In this document: positions 53,792-62,579 of the stretch, one piece after another
Numbering within the stretch: position 1 is the first letter of the stretch
Layout: every line of letters begins with the position of its first letter
NCBI GenBank assembly: GCA_038326325.1
Contig: JBBQJW010000002.1
Coordinates: 62,001-126,000, forward strand
Origin: UBA10324 sp038326325
GTDB lineage: Bacteria; Bacteroidota; Bacteroidia; Chitinophagales; UBA10324
Length of the DNA stretch: 64,000 nt
Reading direction: 5' to 3'
Program-made: the position numbers and the translations under genes
The notes under the pieces: generated by a model
Database searches by the model: none
Told to the model about the DNA's origin: nothing
What the model saw: only the letters and a program-made list of their open reading frames with translations

Positions 53792-54241
53792 TTATCCATT
53801 ATCAATTCCTGTCATCCAATCGTCTTTGGTCATTTCAAATCTGATTTCACCATTAGGTTTTAATCCGATTTTTTTCCACCCTGATAATTCGTAAAATTTT
53901 TCTGCTCTTGTATTCGGCGCGGTTCCCAACCACACTGTTACATCTGTTTGTGTAAAGTACCAGTCGAGCATGGTGTTATGCAGTTTTCTTCCGATTCCTT
54001 TTGCTTCATGAGCGGGATGAATGAACAACGCCCAGATATTATTCTCTTTTAAATCAGCAATGGCGAAACCGACTACTATGTTTTCAATTTCGCAAACCCA
54101 GCCCTTGCCGCGAACAAATAAAAATTCTTCACAATCTTTATCAGTAACCAATTCAGGATTCGATAAAATATTTTCTTTTACTGAATGGCGAACTACCTGA
54201 ATTTGTTTTATATCATGTAACAGTGCCTCTCTGAATAGCAT
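53792..54241 (-). CDS. GNAT-family N-acetyltransferase
   Basis: 149 aa with the GNAT fold: 'WVCEIENIVVGFAIAD', acetyl-CoA loop 'FIHPAHEAKGIGRKLHNTML', and 'NTRAEKFYELSGWKKIG'. Substrate unknown. Convergent with the T9SS gene (11 bases between stops) and divergent from the hydroxylase gene. Confidence 0.88.
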   Translation of the reverse strand: MLFREALLHDIKQIQVVRHSVKENILSNPELVTDKDCEEFLFVRGKGWVCEIENIVVGFAIADLKENNIWALFIHPAHEAKGIGRKLHNTMLDWYFTQTDVTVWLGTAPNTRAEKFYELSGWKKIGLKPNGEIRFEMTKDDWMTGIDNG

Positions 54242-54328
54242 AAAATATTTTTAATTGCGTTTTATTATTGCAAATATTGCTTTTTTTATTTCTTGATTTT
54301 TGTCAAGGAGACCGGGTTCTTATGAAAA

Positions 54329-54336
54329 TAGGTTTG
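54329..54336 (+). promoter_or_regulatory. Candidate Bacteroidota -7 promoter element
   Basis: TAGGTTTG fits TAnnTTTG exactly, 39 bases before the ATG at 54376. A TTTG is at 54299-54302, farther upstream than usual, so the -33 element is uncertain. Confidence 0.4.
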
Positions 54337-54375
54337 CGTTGTGAAAAAATTAATCACAACAAAAAAACTTAAACC

Positions 54376-55329
54376 ATGAAAACCATTTTTACTTCAAACA
54401 TTCTGCTTTCAATATTCGGAGTACCGCAAATTTCCTTCAGCGATTTTGCAAAACTCAACGAGCAGATTCGACCTGTTGCATATTATGCACTGCCCATTAT
54501 TGTTACACTTGCCGTCATTGAAATCATTGCGCAATGGCGCGAACGCAAAAAAGAGAACTTCAATCATAAGGAATCTGTTTTCTCATTTGTTGTCGGTATC
54601 GGATACTTTGTAAGCTCTTATGTAACTAAGGCGCTGCTGTTCGGAATTATTGTTTGGTTTTACAATCTCATTCCGTGGCGCATGGAATTGCACTGGTATC
54701 TTTTTGTTCCTTGCTACATCATTCACGATTTCAGTTCGTACTGGCGCCATCGCATTTCACACACTTCCCGTTTCTGGTGGTCTATTCACATTCCGCATCA
54801 CAGTGCAAATCATTATAACCTCTGGATTAATTTTCGCCAGTCCTGGTTCGAGCAATTATCAGTAGTGTTTTATATTCCAATGCTCTTTATGGGATTTCAT
54901 CCTGTACTCTATTTTGTAGTTCATCAACTCAATGCGCTACTGCAATTCTGGGTTCACACCGAGTATATCGGGAAATTACCAAAGTGGTTCGAATATGTTT
55001 TTGTTACACCAACGAGTCACAAGGTTCATCATGCGAACAACGAAAAATATTTGGATAAAAATTTCGGAAACACTTTCCTGATATGGGACAGGCTTTTCGG
55101 AACTCATGTTGAGTACAATGAAAAACCGATTTACGGGTTAACAGAACCAGTACACACCAATAATATTTTTCATATCGTGTTTGATGAAGCAATTGCAATT
55201 GCGAAGGATGTAAAAAATGCAAAAGGCATCAGAAATAAAATATGGTTTCTGTTCGGAAGCCCGGCTAAAATTTCTGCTTTCAAAAAGAAAGAGTTTCAGA
55301 ATGAAATCAAAATTTCTAAAACAGTCTAA
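54376..55329 (+). CDS. Sterol desaturase/fatty-acid hydroxylase family protein
   Basis: 317 aa membrane enzyme. It carries the diiron histidine boxes of the superfamily: 'HDFSSYWRHRISHTSRFWW' (HxxxxH type), 'HIPHHSANHYN' (HxxHH) and 'TSHKVHHANNEKYLDKNFG' (HxxHH). Four hydrophobic segments surround them. Expected to hydroxylate or desaturate a lipid chain at the membrane; the lipid substrate is unknown. The GNAT-like gene follows 10 bases after its stop and is probably co-transcribed. Confidence 0.9.
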   Translation: MKTIFTSNILLSIFGVPQISFSDFAKLNEQIRPVAYYALPIIVTLAVIEIIAQWRERKKENFNHKESVFSFVVGIGYFVSSYVTKALLFGIIVWFYNLIPWRMELHWYLFVPCYIIHDFSSYWRHRISHTSRFWWSIHIPHHSANHYNLWINFRQSWFEQLSVVFYIPMLFMGFHPVLYFVVHQLNALLQFWVHTEYIGKLPKWFEYVFVTPTSHKVHHANNEKYLDKNFGNTFLIWDRLFGTHVEYNEKPIYGLTEPVHTNNIFHIVFDEAIAIAKDVKNAKGIRNKIWFLFGSPAKISAFKKKEFQNEIKISKTV

Positions 55330-55339
55330 ACCACCCATC

Positions 55340-55927
55340 ATGAAAGCAGCAACACGAAAAGACAAAGCGAAGGTTTTGGAAATCTTGATTAAGACATTTG
55401 ACGAAGTGCAGGGAATCAAGTGGGTGATTAACTGTAACAGAAATAAGGAACAGCGGTTAAAAGCGCTCGCCGAATATGCTTTTGAAAAATCATTACTACG
55501 CAATGGGGTTTACTTATCTGACGATGAAACAGGAGTAGCGTTGTTTTACCGTAATAATTTTAAAAGCAATCTGCTATTCGATATTTTCAATGAAGTGAAA
55601 TTGATTTTCAATGCGCTATCGTTTCGTCGTATTCCTGAAATTTTAAATCGTGAATCATACCGAAGAAAAATTCGCCTGAAGAATACCGACTATTATTATT
55701 TCTGGATGTTTGGTGTGATGGAGAATGGTAAAGGCAGAGGCGCAGCATTTGATTTGGGAAACGCACTGTTACAGAAAGCAAAATCAGAAGGGCTTCCGAT
55801 TTATGCCGAAACTTCTATTGAGCGAAATTGCAAGGTTTACGAACGCATGGGATTTCAATTCTATCATTATTGGGAAGTAAAGAAGAAAGACATCCGACTT
55901 TGGTTTGTGAAAAAGGAATTCACCTGA
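55340..55927 (+). CDS. GNAT-like acetyltransferase
   Basis: 195 aa from the ATG at 55340 (MKAATRKDKAKVLEILIKTF), 10 bases after the hydroxylase stop; longer open frames back to 55217 would overlap that gene. The C-terminal half has the GNAT acetyl-CoA region 'GRGAAFDLGNALLQKAKSEG' and 'YAETSIERNCKVYERMGFQFY'. Substrate unknown. Convergent with mqnD, with only two bases between stop codons. Confidence 0.85.
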   Translation: MKAATRKDKAKVLEILIKTFDEVQGIKWVINCNRNKEQRLKALAEYAFEKSLLRNGVYLSDDETGVALFYRNNFKSNLLFDIFNEVKLIFNALSFRRIPEILNRESYRRKIRLKNTDYYYFWMFGVMENGKGRGAAFDLGNALLQKAKSEGLPIYAETSIERNCKVYERMGFQFYHYWEVKKKDIRLWFVKKEFT

Positions 55928-55929
55928 AT

Positions 55930-56724
55930 TTATATCGCTGAAAACTTTGCTTTCAATAACTCGATGGCTTTCATTCCATCAGTACCCAACGAAAGAGAAA
56001 AGTCATTCACATATAAATCAATGTGCTGCTTCATAACTGTTACATCCATCTCCTGCGAGTATTGTTTTACATATTCCATTGTTTCCTCCTGATGTTGCCA
56101 GGCATATTCAATACTTCGCTTTATAATTCTGTCAACGGTTGAATGAAACTCTTTTCCTTCTGTTACACTTGTAAATATTCCACCGAGCGGGATAGGAGAG
56201 TGGGTTTCAGTTTCCCATCTTTCACCGAGGTCACATATTTTTTTTAATCCCTTTGACGGATAAGTGAATCGGTTTTCGTGAATGATAACTCCAGCTTTTA
56301 CTTCGTCATGCAGAATTGAATTTTCAATAGCAGAAAAAATCATTTCCTTTTTATGTTGAACGAAAGGATAAAATAGTTTCAATAACAAGTGGGCAGTTGT
56401 GAATTTACCCGGAACAGCCACTGTAACAGATTTTAATTCTTCGTTGCTCAATACTTCTTTACCAATCAGCAGCGGACCACAGCCCCGACCAAGCGCTGCA
56501 CCTGAATCGAGTAGTAAATATTTTTCCTGTAGATAAAGCCAGGTATGAAAGGAAAGTTTAGTAACGGGCAGTTCACCTGCAAAAGCCTTTTCATTCAGTG
56601 TTTCCACATCTTCAAACACGGGTTCAAATTGCAATCCTTCAGTATCAACTTTGCTATTCAGCAATCCATAAAAAATGAATGTATCGTTTGGGCAGGGACT
56701 TAATCCGAGTTTAATTTTCCTCAT
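55930..56724 (-). CDS. mqnD: 1,4-dihydroxy-6-naphthoate synthase
   Basis: 264 aa, periplasmic-binding-protein fold used as a cytoplasmic enzyme. It converts cyclic dehypoxanthinyl futalosine to 1,4-dihydroxy-6-naphthoate in the alternative (futalosine) menaquinone pathway. 'KLGLSPCPNDTFIFYGLL' at the N-terminus, 'ELPVTKLSFHTW' and 'SGAALGRGCGPLLI' are diagnostic. Its start overlaps the mqnB stop by four bases, so the two genes are translationally coupled. Confidence 0.95.
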   Translation of the reverse strand: MRKIKLGLSPCPNDTFIFYGLLNSKVDTEGLQFEPVFEDVETLNEKAFAGELPVTKLSFHTWLYLQEKYLLLDSGAALGRGCGPLLIGKEVLSNEELKSVTVAVPGKFTTAHLLLKLFYPFVQHKKEMIFSAIENSILHDEVKAGVIIHENRFTYPSKGLKKICDLGERWETETHSPIPLGGIFTSVTEGKEFHSTVDRIIKRSIEYAWQHQEETMEYVKQYSQEMDVTVMKQHIDLYVNDFSLSLGTDGMKAIELLKAKFSAI

Positions 56725-57389
56725 TCCGATTCAATAAAATTTATGAGCCACTCGTTCAGATTCTTAACAGCGAGTGGAATGTTCCACTTACTTCTGTCTC
56801 TTCGCTCTATGAAATTTGAAATGCTGCGCACTTCATTCCATTCAATTTTAAATTGACTGCAACAGTAAACGAATGCTGCACCTTCCATGCTTTCAACCTC
56901 TGCATTGAATTTTTCTTTTACTTTTTTAATACTTGATTCATTCCCGTGAGAAGTGTTGACTGTTACACCTTTTACTTTCCTTAACTTGCTTTCAACTTGT
57001 GAGCTATTCAGCAGTTTCCCTTTCACAAATGGAAATTCATTTTCTTTTTGAAACCCCAACTCTGTAATTGAAATAAATTCTTCTCCATCTTCTGCTCCTA
57101 AATCTGCGAAACATTCTTCTGTTACACTTACCACTTCTCCGATTTTTATTTCTTCTGTAAAGGAACCTGCAATTCCAATATTGATTGCTGAATTGAATGA
57201 ATGATTTCCAGAAAGGAATTTTGTAAGATGAAAAGTGGTGGCAACCATTCCAACTCCTGTAATTAATATTTCAATCTGATTTGTTTTTGTTTGAAAGGAG
57301 CAATGATTGTTTTCGTCTAATGAAAGAGAATATTTTTCAAACAATGGAGATGGTTCTTCTTTAGTTGCAGCTACCAAAAGCAATTTCAT
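56721..57389 (-). CDS. mqnB: Futalosine hydrolase
   Basis: 222 aa nucleosidase-type protein of the PNP/UDP superfamily. It removes hypoxanthine from futalosine to give dehypoxanthinyl futalosine. 'LITGVGMVATTFHL', 'INIGIAGSF' and 'AEVESMEGAAFVYCC' are the superfamily's substrate-binding blocks. Upstream gene of the mqnB-mqnD pair; mqnA, mqnC and mqnE are not in the window. The pair indicates that menaquinone is made by the futalosine route. Confidence 0.93.
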   Translation of the reverse strand: MKLLLVAATKEEPSPLFEKYSLSLDENNHCSFQTKTNQIEILITGVGMVATTFHLTKFLSGNHSFNSAINIGIAGSFTEEIKIGEVVSVTEECFADLGAEDGEEFISITELGFQKENEFPFVKGKLLNSSQVESKLRKVKGVTVNTSHGNESSIKKVKEKFNAEVESMEGAAFVYCCSQFKIEWNEVRSISNFIERRDRSKWNIPLAVKNLNEWLINFIESE

Positions 57390-57470
57390 GTTTCAAACCT
57401 AAATCAAAATCTTTCATCCATTCAATTTTCTATCTTTCATTTCAAGATTACTTTCGCAAAAAAATAACAG

Positions 57471-57878
57471 GTGGTTTACTTGACTCGAAAGGAACATTTT
57501 AATGCGGCACATCAGGTTATAAATCCGAATTGGGATGAGGAGAAGAATAAGGAAGTATTCGGAAAGTGTGCTAATAAAAACTGGCATGGACACAACTATG
57601 ATTTATATGTAACAGTCAAAGGAAATCCGAATCCTGAAACTGGTTTTATTATGAATGTAAAGGAACTGAGTTTGATAATTAAAAAGGAAGTACTTGAGAA
57701 ACTTGACCATAAAAACCTAAATCTTGATGTGCCGGAACTGAAAGGGAAATTTCCGACTACTGAAAATCTTTCAATTGAAATCTGGAACATGCTTTCGCCA
57801 CATATTAAAGAATGCCAGCTTCACTGCATAAAACTTTGGGAAACGGATAATATTTACACCGAGTATTTTGGTGGCTAA
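57471..57878 (+). CDS. 6-pyruvoyl-tetrahydropterin synthase / QueD family protein
   Basis: 135 aa with a GTG start at 57471 (no ATG fits the family's N-terminus). Zinc ligands are 'EHFNAAHQV' and 'NWHGHNYDLYV'; the catalytic Cys is in 'GKCANKN'; 'TGFIMNVKEL', 'LDHKNLNLDV', 'FPTTENLSIEIW' and 'LWETDNIYTEY' follow. The 'HGHNY...LDHKNLN' region is closer to PTPS than to the short QueD enzymes. Acts on dihydroneopterin triphosphate, the product of FolE, whose gene follows after 26 bases. Could serve queuosine or tetrahydropterin synthesis. Confidence 0.9.
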   Translation: MVYLTRKEHFNAAHQVINPNWDEEKNKEVFGKCANKNWHGHNYDLYVTVKGNPNPETGFIMNVKELSLIIKKEVLEKLDHKNLNLDVPELKGKFPTTENLSIEIWNMLSPHIKECQLHCIKLWETDNIYTEYFGG

Positions 57879-57904
57879 AATTGACTTACTTAGCGTACTG
57901 ATTT

Positions 57905-58528
57905 ATGGCAAAAAAGAAAACTCCCAATTATACCAAGACCGAAGTGTTTGATGCAAGCACTACCAAAATTTTAACTGAAAATTATTCTTCGATTCTTTCA
58001 GGAGTTGGTGAAGATGTTAGTCGCGAAGGATTATTGAAAACCCCGTTGCGCGCTGCGAAGGCAATGCAGTTTCTCACTCATGGAAATCAAATGGACCCTG
58101 AAGCAATTCTTCGTTCTGCTTTGTTCAAAGAAGATTACAGTGAAATGGTGATTGTGAAAGACATTGAAATGTTCAGCATGTGCGAACATCACTTGCTTCC
58201 TTTTTTCGGCCGAGCGCATGTTGCGTATATTCCGAATGGATACATTGTTGGCTTGAGTAAAATTGGAAGAATTGTAGATGCTTACTCAAGAAGATTACAA
58301 GTGCAGGAAAGATTAACGCACGAAATTTTAGAGTGCATTCAAAATACATTAAAGCCGCTTGGTGTTGCCGTTGTAATTGAAGCTAAACACTTGTGCATGA
58401 TGATGCGCGGAGTGCAAAAACAAAATAGTGTGGCAACTACAAGCGCATTTACAGGAGTGTTTGAAGAGAACCCAACCCGTGCAGAATTTATTCGCTTGAT
58501 ATCAGCTAATTTAAGTTCATCACATTAA
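57905..58528 (+). CDS. folE: GTP cyclohydrolase I
   Basis: 207 aa. Makes 7,8-dihydroneopterin triphosphate from GTP for folate, queuosine or biopterin. Zinc ligands are in 'MFSMCEHHLLPFFGRAHVAY' and 'HLCMMMRGV' and substrate residues in 'GLSKIGRIVDAYSRRLQVQERLT'. The N-terminal extension is Lys-rich. Sits directly after the PTPS-like gene, so substrate and next enzyme are encoded together; the methyltransferase gene follows 9 bases later. Confidence 0.96.
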   Translation: MAKKKTPNYTKTEVFDASTTKILTENYSSILSGVGEDVSREGLLKTPLRAAKAMQFLTHGNQMDPEAILRSALFKEDYSEMVIVKDIEMFSMCEHHLLPFFGRAHVAYIPNGYIVGLSKIGRIVDAYSRRLQVQERLTHEILECIQNTLKPLGVAVVIEAKHLCMMMRGVQKQNSVATTSAFTGVFEENPTRAEFIRLISANLSSSH

Positions 58529-58537
58529 TTATTTCAT

Positions 58538-59089
58538 TTGAAAGCGATTCAATTTCTCGGGCAATTTTTAGATAACAAACAAGTTGGTGCAGTGATGCCC
58601 AGTTCGAGATTTCTGATCAATCAAATGGTGAAGCCGATTGATTTCTCTCAGGCAAAATTGATTATTGAATACGGTCCAGGTACTGGAAATATCACTCGTG
58701 TTTTGCTGAAAAAAATGCTGCCTGATGCAAAACTGATTGCGTTCGAAATCAATTCTAATTTTATTGAGGGTTTGAAAATGATTGATGATAAACGATTAAC
58801 AATTTTCAATTGCCCTGCGGAAAAGGCAAAAGACATTTTAGCTGAATATCATTTCGGTTCGCCCGATTATGTAGTTTCATCGTTGCCGCTTGCTATCATT
58901 CCTAACAATACTGTTACACGAATATTATCAGGAACTTATTCAATGATGAAAACCGGAAAGGCGATGATTCAATTTCAATATTCGCCAGCGAGTCTCGGAC
59001 GATTTAAAAGAATGTTTGATAAAGTAGAAGTGAAATTTGCACCTATAAATGTTCCACCGGCACTTGTTTATGTATGCTGGAAGAAATGA
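58538..59089 (+). CDS. Class I SAM methyltransferase (PmtA/KsgA-like)
   Basis: 183 aa with a TTG start at 58538, nine bases after the folE stop; the nearest in-frame ATG (58594) would remove the conserved 'FLDNKQVGAVMPSS' opening. SAM-binding motif I is 'IIEYGPGTGNITRVLL', with 'LIAFEINSNFIEGL' and motif IV 'YVVSSLPLAII'. It resembles phosphatidylethanolamine N-methyltransferases and rRNA adenine methylases of the KsgA fold. Substrate uncertain; co-transcription with folE is likely from spacing. Confidence 0.85.
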   Translation: MKAIQFLGQFLDNKQVGAVMPSSRFLINQMVKPIDFSQAKLIIEYGPGTGNITRVLLKKMLPDAKLIAFEINSNFIEGLKMIDDKRLTIFNCPAEKAKDILAEYHFGSPDYVVSSLPLAIIPNNTVTRILSGTYSMMKTGKAMIQFQYSPASLGRFKRMFDKVEVKFAPINVPPALVYVCWKK

Positions 59090-59155
59090 TTTTGTAAATT
59101 GTCAATTGTGAATGGTAAATGTTATTTCGTTCACACTTTTCTTCTGAATAATAAT

Positions 59156-59419
59156 TTACTGATTCCGCACTGATTGTAAACTGAGGACAAGGGCTGTTTT
59201 AAAACTCTGAATATCGTTATCGCCAACAGTTTCATTTTCTTTCAACTCTTTATATTTTCTTATTTCTCGGTCAAGACCTGTGATTTCGCATTGATGGAAT
59301 TCAACCTGAGTAATATGGTAACTCCGTTGTTTTTGTAATGCTTCGAGAGTCGGCTCAACAATGATATTGCGGGTGTTTTGTGAAATATTTTCCTCGTTGT
59401 TTGCAGCCAGTTTTTTCAT
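59156..59419 (-). CDS. Small hypothetical coiled-coil protein
   Basis: 87 aa, highly charged. The middle ('LEALQKQRSYHITQVEFHQCEITGLDREIRKYKEL') looks like a short coiled coil. No signal, motif or recognisable family. It has a normal-looking ATG start and lies between intergenic stretches on both sides. Convergent with the methyltransferase gene. Plausible but not certain as a real gene. Confidence 0.55.
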   Translation of the reverse strand: MKKLAANNEENISQNTRNIIVEPTLEALQKQRSYHITQVEFHQCEITGLDREIRKYKELKENETVGDNDIQSFKTALVLSLQSVRNQ

Positions 59420-59562
59420 TCGATATATTTCTTTCCTTCAAAAATATTAATGAAGACATGCAATAACAGCAGAAATGAAAAGCTATACCAACAGCATTTT
59501 AATTGTTGTCTTGATCACAATCTGTAAAAATGGATTACTACACTTTTAAGAGTTGATTTCTT

Positions 59563-60057
59563 TTATTTCTGATAATGCGCTTTCAAACCTTCAACCACCT
59601 CAGCCACTGCAGGGCAAATCATGCTGTTGTGATAAGTGATTTTCAGCTTCTTGATAATCTCCCTTTGTTGAGTATGAGGATAATTGGCGCATGCATTTGG
59701 CTTGCTTTCATATACCGAGCAGTAATTATCGGAACCAAGAAAGGGGCAGGGCATAGCTTTGAAAATATAGTCGCCGTCTTCGTCAATTCTGAGATATTGT
59801 TCGCTGAAAACAGATGGCTTTAATTTAAAATGTGCAGCCAATCGTTCAATGTCTTTTTCTTTTAATAAAGGTCCGGTCGTTTGGCAACAATTAGCACATT
59901 TTAAACAATCGATGTGCTCGAATGCTTCATCATGCAACGCATTCGTAACCTTATCAAGGTCTTTTGGTTTCTGCTTCTTTAATTTATCAAACAGCTTTTG
60001 AGTTTCTGCTTTTTTTAGTTTGGCAGCATCAATAAGTTGTTTGTATTCGGGAAGCAT
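59563..60057 (-). CDS. YkgJ-type cysteine-cluster protein
   Basis: 164 aa. Cysteine pattern of the CxxCxxCC family (YkgJ/UPF0153): 'CLKCANCCQTTG', 'MPCPFLGSDNYCSVYESKP' and 'CANYPHTQ'. These probably ligate zinc or an Fe-S cluster. N-terminal 50 residues are a Lys/Gln-rich helical extension. Cytoplasmic; function unknown. Single gene, about 110 bases downstream of the protease gene on the same strand. Confidence 0.88.
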   Translation of the reverse strand: MLPEYKQLIDAAKLKKAETQKLFDKLKKQKPKDLDKVTNALHDEAFEHIDCLKCANCCQTTGPLLKEKDIERLAAHFKLKPSVFSEQYLRIDEDGDYIFKAMPCPFLGSDNYCSVYESKPNACANYPHTQQREIIKKLKITYHNSMICPAVAEVVEGLKAHYQK

Positions 60058-60111
60058 TGGGTAAATATATTTAGTTGGTAATTAGCAATTTGAAATTCAA
60101 ACGGATACTCT

Positions 60112-60152
60112 AAAACAAAACCCCATCACTTAAAAGTAATAGGGTTTTTAAT
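60112..60152 (-). terminator. Possible terminator after the serine protease gene
   Basis: Imperfect stem AAAACCCCATCACTT / AAGTAATAGGGTTTTT around a short loop, just after the stop of the gene at 60174; T-rich on either strand. Confidence 0.45.
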
Positions 60153-60173
60153 TTCAAAAATTTAGCTAATAGG

Positions 60174-61634
60174 TTACTTGTACTTAATTGTAACAGTTCC
60201 ATCCTGAATCCAAACACTATTACCTGTGTAAAATTTAAATTTATAATCGCCTGAATTATAAAAAGTGTATTCAATATAGAAAGCTTTTTTATCAGGATTT
60301 ATAGTGTAAGATTTTGTTTCAACAAAGTCAGTATAGTCACCACCTTTCTTTTTATAAATATCAAGAGTAAGGTCAGTCGTTTTCATTGCTTTATCCATTC
60401 CAACCCAAACATAAACATAGCTTCCGCTTTTACTTATATAAAACACATCGTCAGAATTTTTACAACTATTTAAATCGTCAAGTTCAGTGCAAAAATTCAC
60501 TTTTGCGTCAATGTAATAAAATGTGCTTGTAGGGTCGTTGTAATCAATGTTTAAACCTCCGCTTTTATTATTGATAGTAACATAACCATCATTAATCCAT
60601 TTCTCTTCGCTGTTATAAACATGAACCACATAATCGCCTGCTTCGGTAAAGAAATATTCAAAATAAGTTGCAACAAGCGTTGATTTAATAGTAAAGTTTT
60701 TTGTTTCAATAAACTGATCATACTTGTCTGAACTTCCTTTTTTATAAATATCAACTATGAGACCTGTTGTTTGCATTTGAGTTGAGCCATTATCTACATA
60801 GATTGTTACATTACCACCACCGCTTTCAATATTGAATGTTGTTGCTTCCACTTTCGGGTTTCCACTATCATCAACATCTTCACAAAAAATAACTTTTGAA
60901 CTTTTGTAAATATCAGATGAGGTAGTTGTTGTTGAATTATTATTTGAATTGTTGTTATTTGAAACAACATTTTCCTGTCCGTCTTCAGCAGGAAATTTAT
61001 AAGCATTAATAGGATCAAGTATGTTCAAATTTTTTACACTAACCGCGAAGTTTAAATTCTGTCCGTTTTCTAAATAATAGGTTACAATTCCAAGTGCTTC
61101 ACCACTCATATTCATGAGCGGGCTTCCGCTGTTACCATGCGAAATAGGAGCAGTTATTTGGATCGTCTCACCCATTTTGTCATCTGCACGAACAGAAGAA
61201 ACAATGCCGTCAGCAACTGATTTTTCCAGCCCAAGCGGATTTCCAATAATGAAAATTTTCTCTCCTTGTTTAGGCGAAACAGCATTCATTTTTAAGAACG
61301 GAAAAGTTTCGTTCAACTCATTTTTTACAGTGAATTTTAACAAATCACTTTCCTTGCTCCAGCCAAGAACATTCTCAACTAAGTAAGTTTTGTTGTCTGA
61401 AGTTTTAATTTTTGCTTTCGAAGCTCCCTGAAAAACATGGTAGTTCGATAAAGCTGTACCGGTTGAACTTATAAAAAAACCTGTACCCACAGCATATTCG
61501 TTTCCGGATGCATCATAAGTTGTGATTTTAAAAATTGCAGGTGAGCATTTGTCAATCAATGCAGTCAGATCCATTTGGGCAAATGACATTGCACCTGAAA
61601 ACAAAAACAGAAGAAGAAAGAGTGAGCGTTTCAT
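60174..61634 (-). CDS. Trypsin-like (DegP-type) serine protease with two C-terminal beta domains
   Basis: 486 aa. Signal peptide, then a trypsin-like domain (about 25-210) with the full triad: His66 in 'ALSNYHVFQG', Asp97 in 'KESDLLKF' and Ser169 in 'SHGNSGSPLMN'. There is no PDZ domain. After a Asn/Ser/Thr linker (residues 220-240) come two copies of a domain of about 115 aa ('IYKSSKVIFCEDVDD...IYKKGSSDKYDQFIETKNFTI...YVVHVYNSEEKWINDGYVTI' and 'FYYIDAKVNFCTELDD...VWIQDGTVTIK'). The same domain forms the adjacent gene. Exported; substrates unknown. Confidence 0.9.
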   Translation of the reverse strand: MKRSLFLLLFLFSGAMSFAQMDLTALIDKCSPAIFKITTYDASGNEYAVGTGFFISSTGTALSNYHVFQGASKAKIKTSDNKTYLVENVLGWSKESDLLKFTVKNELNETFPFLKMNAVSPKQGEKIFIIGNPLGLEKSVADGIVSSVRADDKMGETIQITAPISHGNSGSPLMNMSGEALGIVTYYLENGQNLNFAVSVKNLNILDPINAYKFPAEDGQENVVSNNNNSNNNSTTTTSSDIYKSSKVIFCEDVDDSGNPKVEATTFNIESGGGNVTIYVDNGSTQMQTTGLIVDIYKKGSSDKYDQFIETKNFTIKSTLVATYFEYFFTEAGDYVVHVYNSEEKWINDGYVTINNKSGGLNIDYNDPTSTFYYIDAKVNFCTELDDLNSCKNSDDVFYISKSGSYVYVWVGMDKAMKTTDLTLDIYKKKGGDYTDFVETKSYTINPDKKAFYIEYTFYNSGDYKFKFYTGNSVWIQDGTVTIKYK

Positions 61635-61666
61635 TTTTATTAGGTCGGTTTATTTGTTAGTTAAAG

Positions 61667-62440
61667 TTATTTTTTAATTTTTATTGTACCATCGTTTATC
61701 CAAATATCATCTTTTGTGTAAACACTTACAAGGTAGGTGCCCTTATTACCGAAGTAATACTGAAAAGATACATTTAAAACACCGGAAATTATTGGAATTG
61801 ATTTTTCTTCAATCAAGTCTTCCTTTTTTCCATCTTCAAGATAAACAGAAACTTTTAGTTCGTCAGTAATGATCGGTTTATTATTCGTAACATAAACTGT
61901 TACATTTCCCACACTGAATTCCTGCTCTGTACTTAAATAAAAATTGCTTGTGTCGCTAAGCTTGTTGTAAAACTCAACTTTTGAATCAATGTAATAAAAG
62001 GTGTTGCTTGGGTCGTTGTATTGGTTGTAGTCATCCGACCATGAATTGTTTAATAAATCATCTTCGTTTACATCCACCGAAAAATAATCGCTCGCAGTTT
62101 CAATTTGATTTTCTATAATCTGAAGTTTGTAGTCACCATCTTCCCCCCAAAGCAAATCGGTTTTATAATCAGTTGAGCTCTGGTTCTTTTCCAACTTTAT
62201 CCACTTCACAGGTTGATATAACGAATCTGTCTTTTGCGAAACAATAAGAACAGGATTTGAATCTGCTTTATCACTTTTAAAAATCACCGCATTATAGCCG
62301 CAGTAATTATTAAATTTCAGGGTGTGGTTCGCGCCCGATTTTGAAGCGTTACCTAAAATAATATTCTGAGCATAAGAAGTCAGACATTGCGATAGCAGAA
62401 TCCCTATAAAAAATAAACTGAATTTTGTTCCTGTTTTCAA
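61667..62440 (-). CDS. Exported protein sharing the protease's C-terminal domain
   Basis: 257 aa. Signal peptide (MKTGTKFSLFFIGILLSQC), an N-terminal beta domain of unknown type, then 'DPSNTFYYIDSKVEFYNKLSD' to 'YLVSVYTKDDIWINDGTIKIKK', which is clearly homologous to the repeated C-terminal domain of the protease encoded 32 bases downstream. A Cys at the end of the signal (LSQC) allows lipidation, though the SYAQ site after it looks like an ordinary cleavage site. Operon spacing and shared domain suggest the two act together, for example as ligand or inhibitor and protease. That is inference. Confidence 0.8.
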   Translation of the reverse strand: MKTGTKFSLFFIGILLSQCLTSYAQNIILGNASKSGANHTLKFNNYCGYNAVIFKSDKADSNPVLIVSQKTDSLYQPVKWIKLEKNQSSTDYKTDLLWGEDGDYKLQIIENQIETASDYFSVDVNEDDLLNNSWSDDYNQYNDPSNTFYYIDSKVEFYNKLSDTSNFYLSTEQEFSVGNVTVYVTNNKPIITDELKVSVYLEDGKKEDLIEEKSIPIISGVLNVSFQYYFGNKGTYLVSVYTKDDIWINDGTIKIKK

Positions 62441-62579
62441 CGGCGATAAAAGTAATTAGGTAAAGCAATAATTATAATCGAGTAATTCAACAATTTATAG
62501 TGTAAAAATAATTCCCCATTCGTGCTAAAGGTCGTTTTGATTTACACTTCATGAATTGCCGAATAAAGCAATACTTTAA

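Noticed and set aside
55217..55339. N-terminal extension of the GNAT-like gene overlapping the fatty acid hydroxylase
   Set aside because: The extra residues have no GNAT similarity and the ATG at 55340 fits operon spacing.
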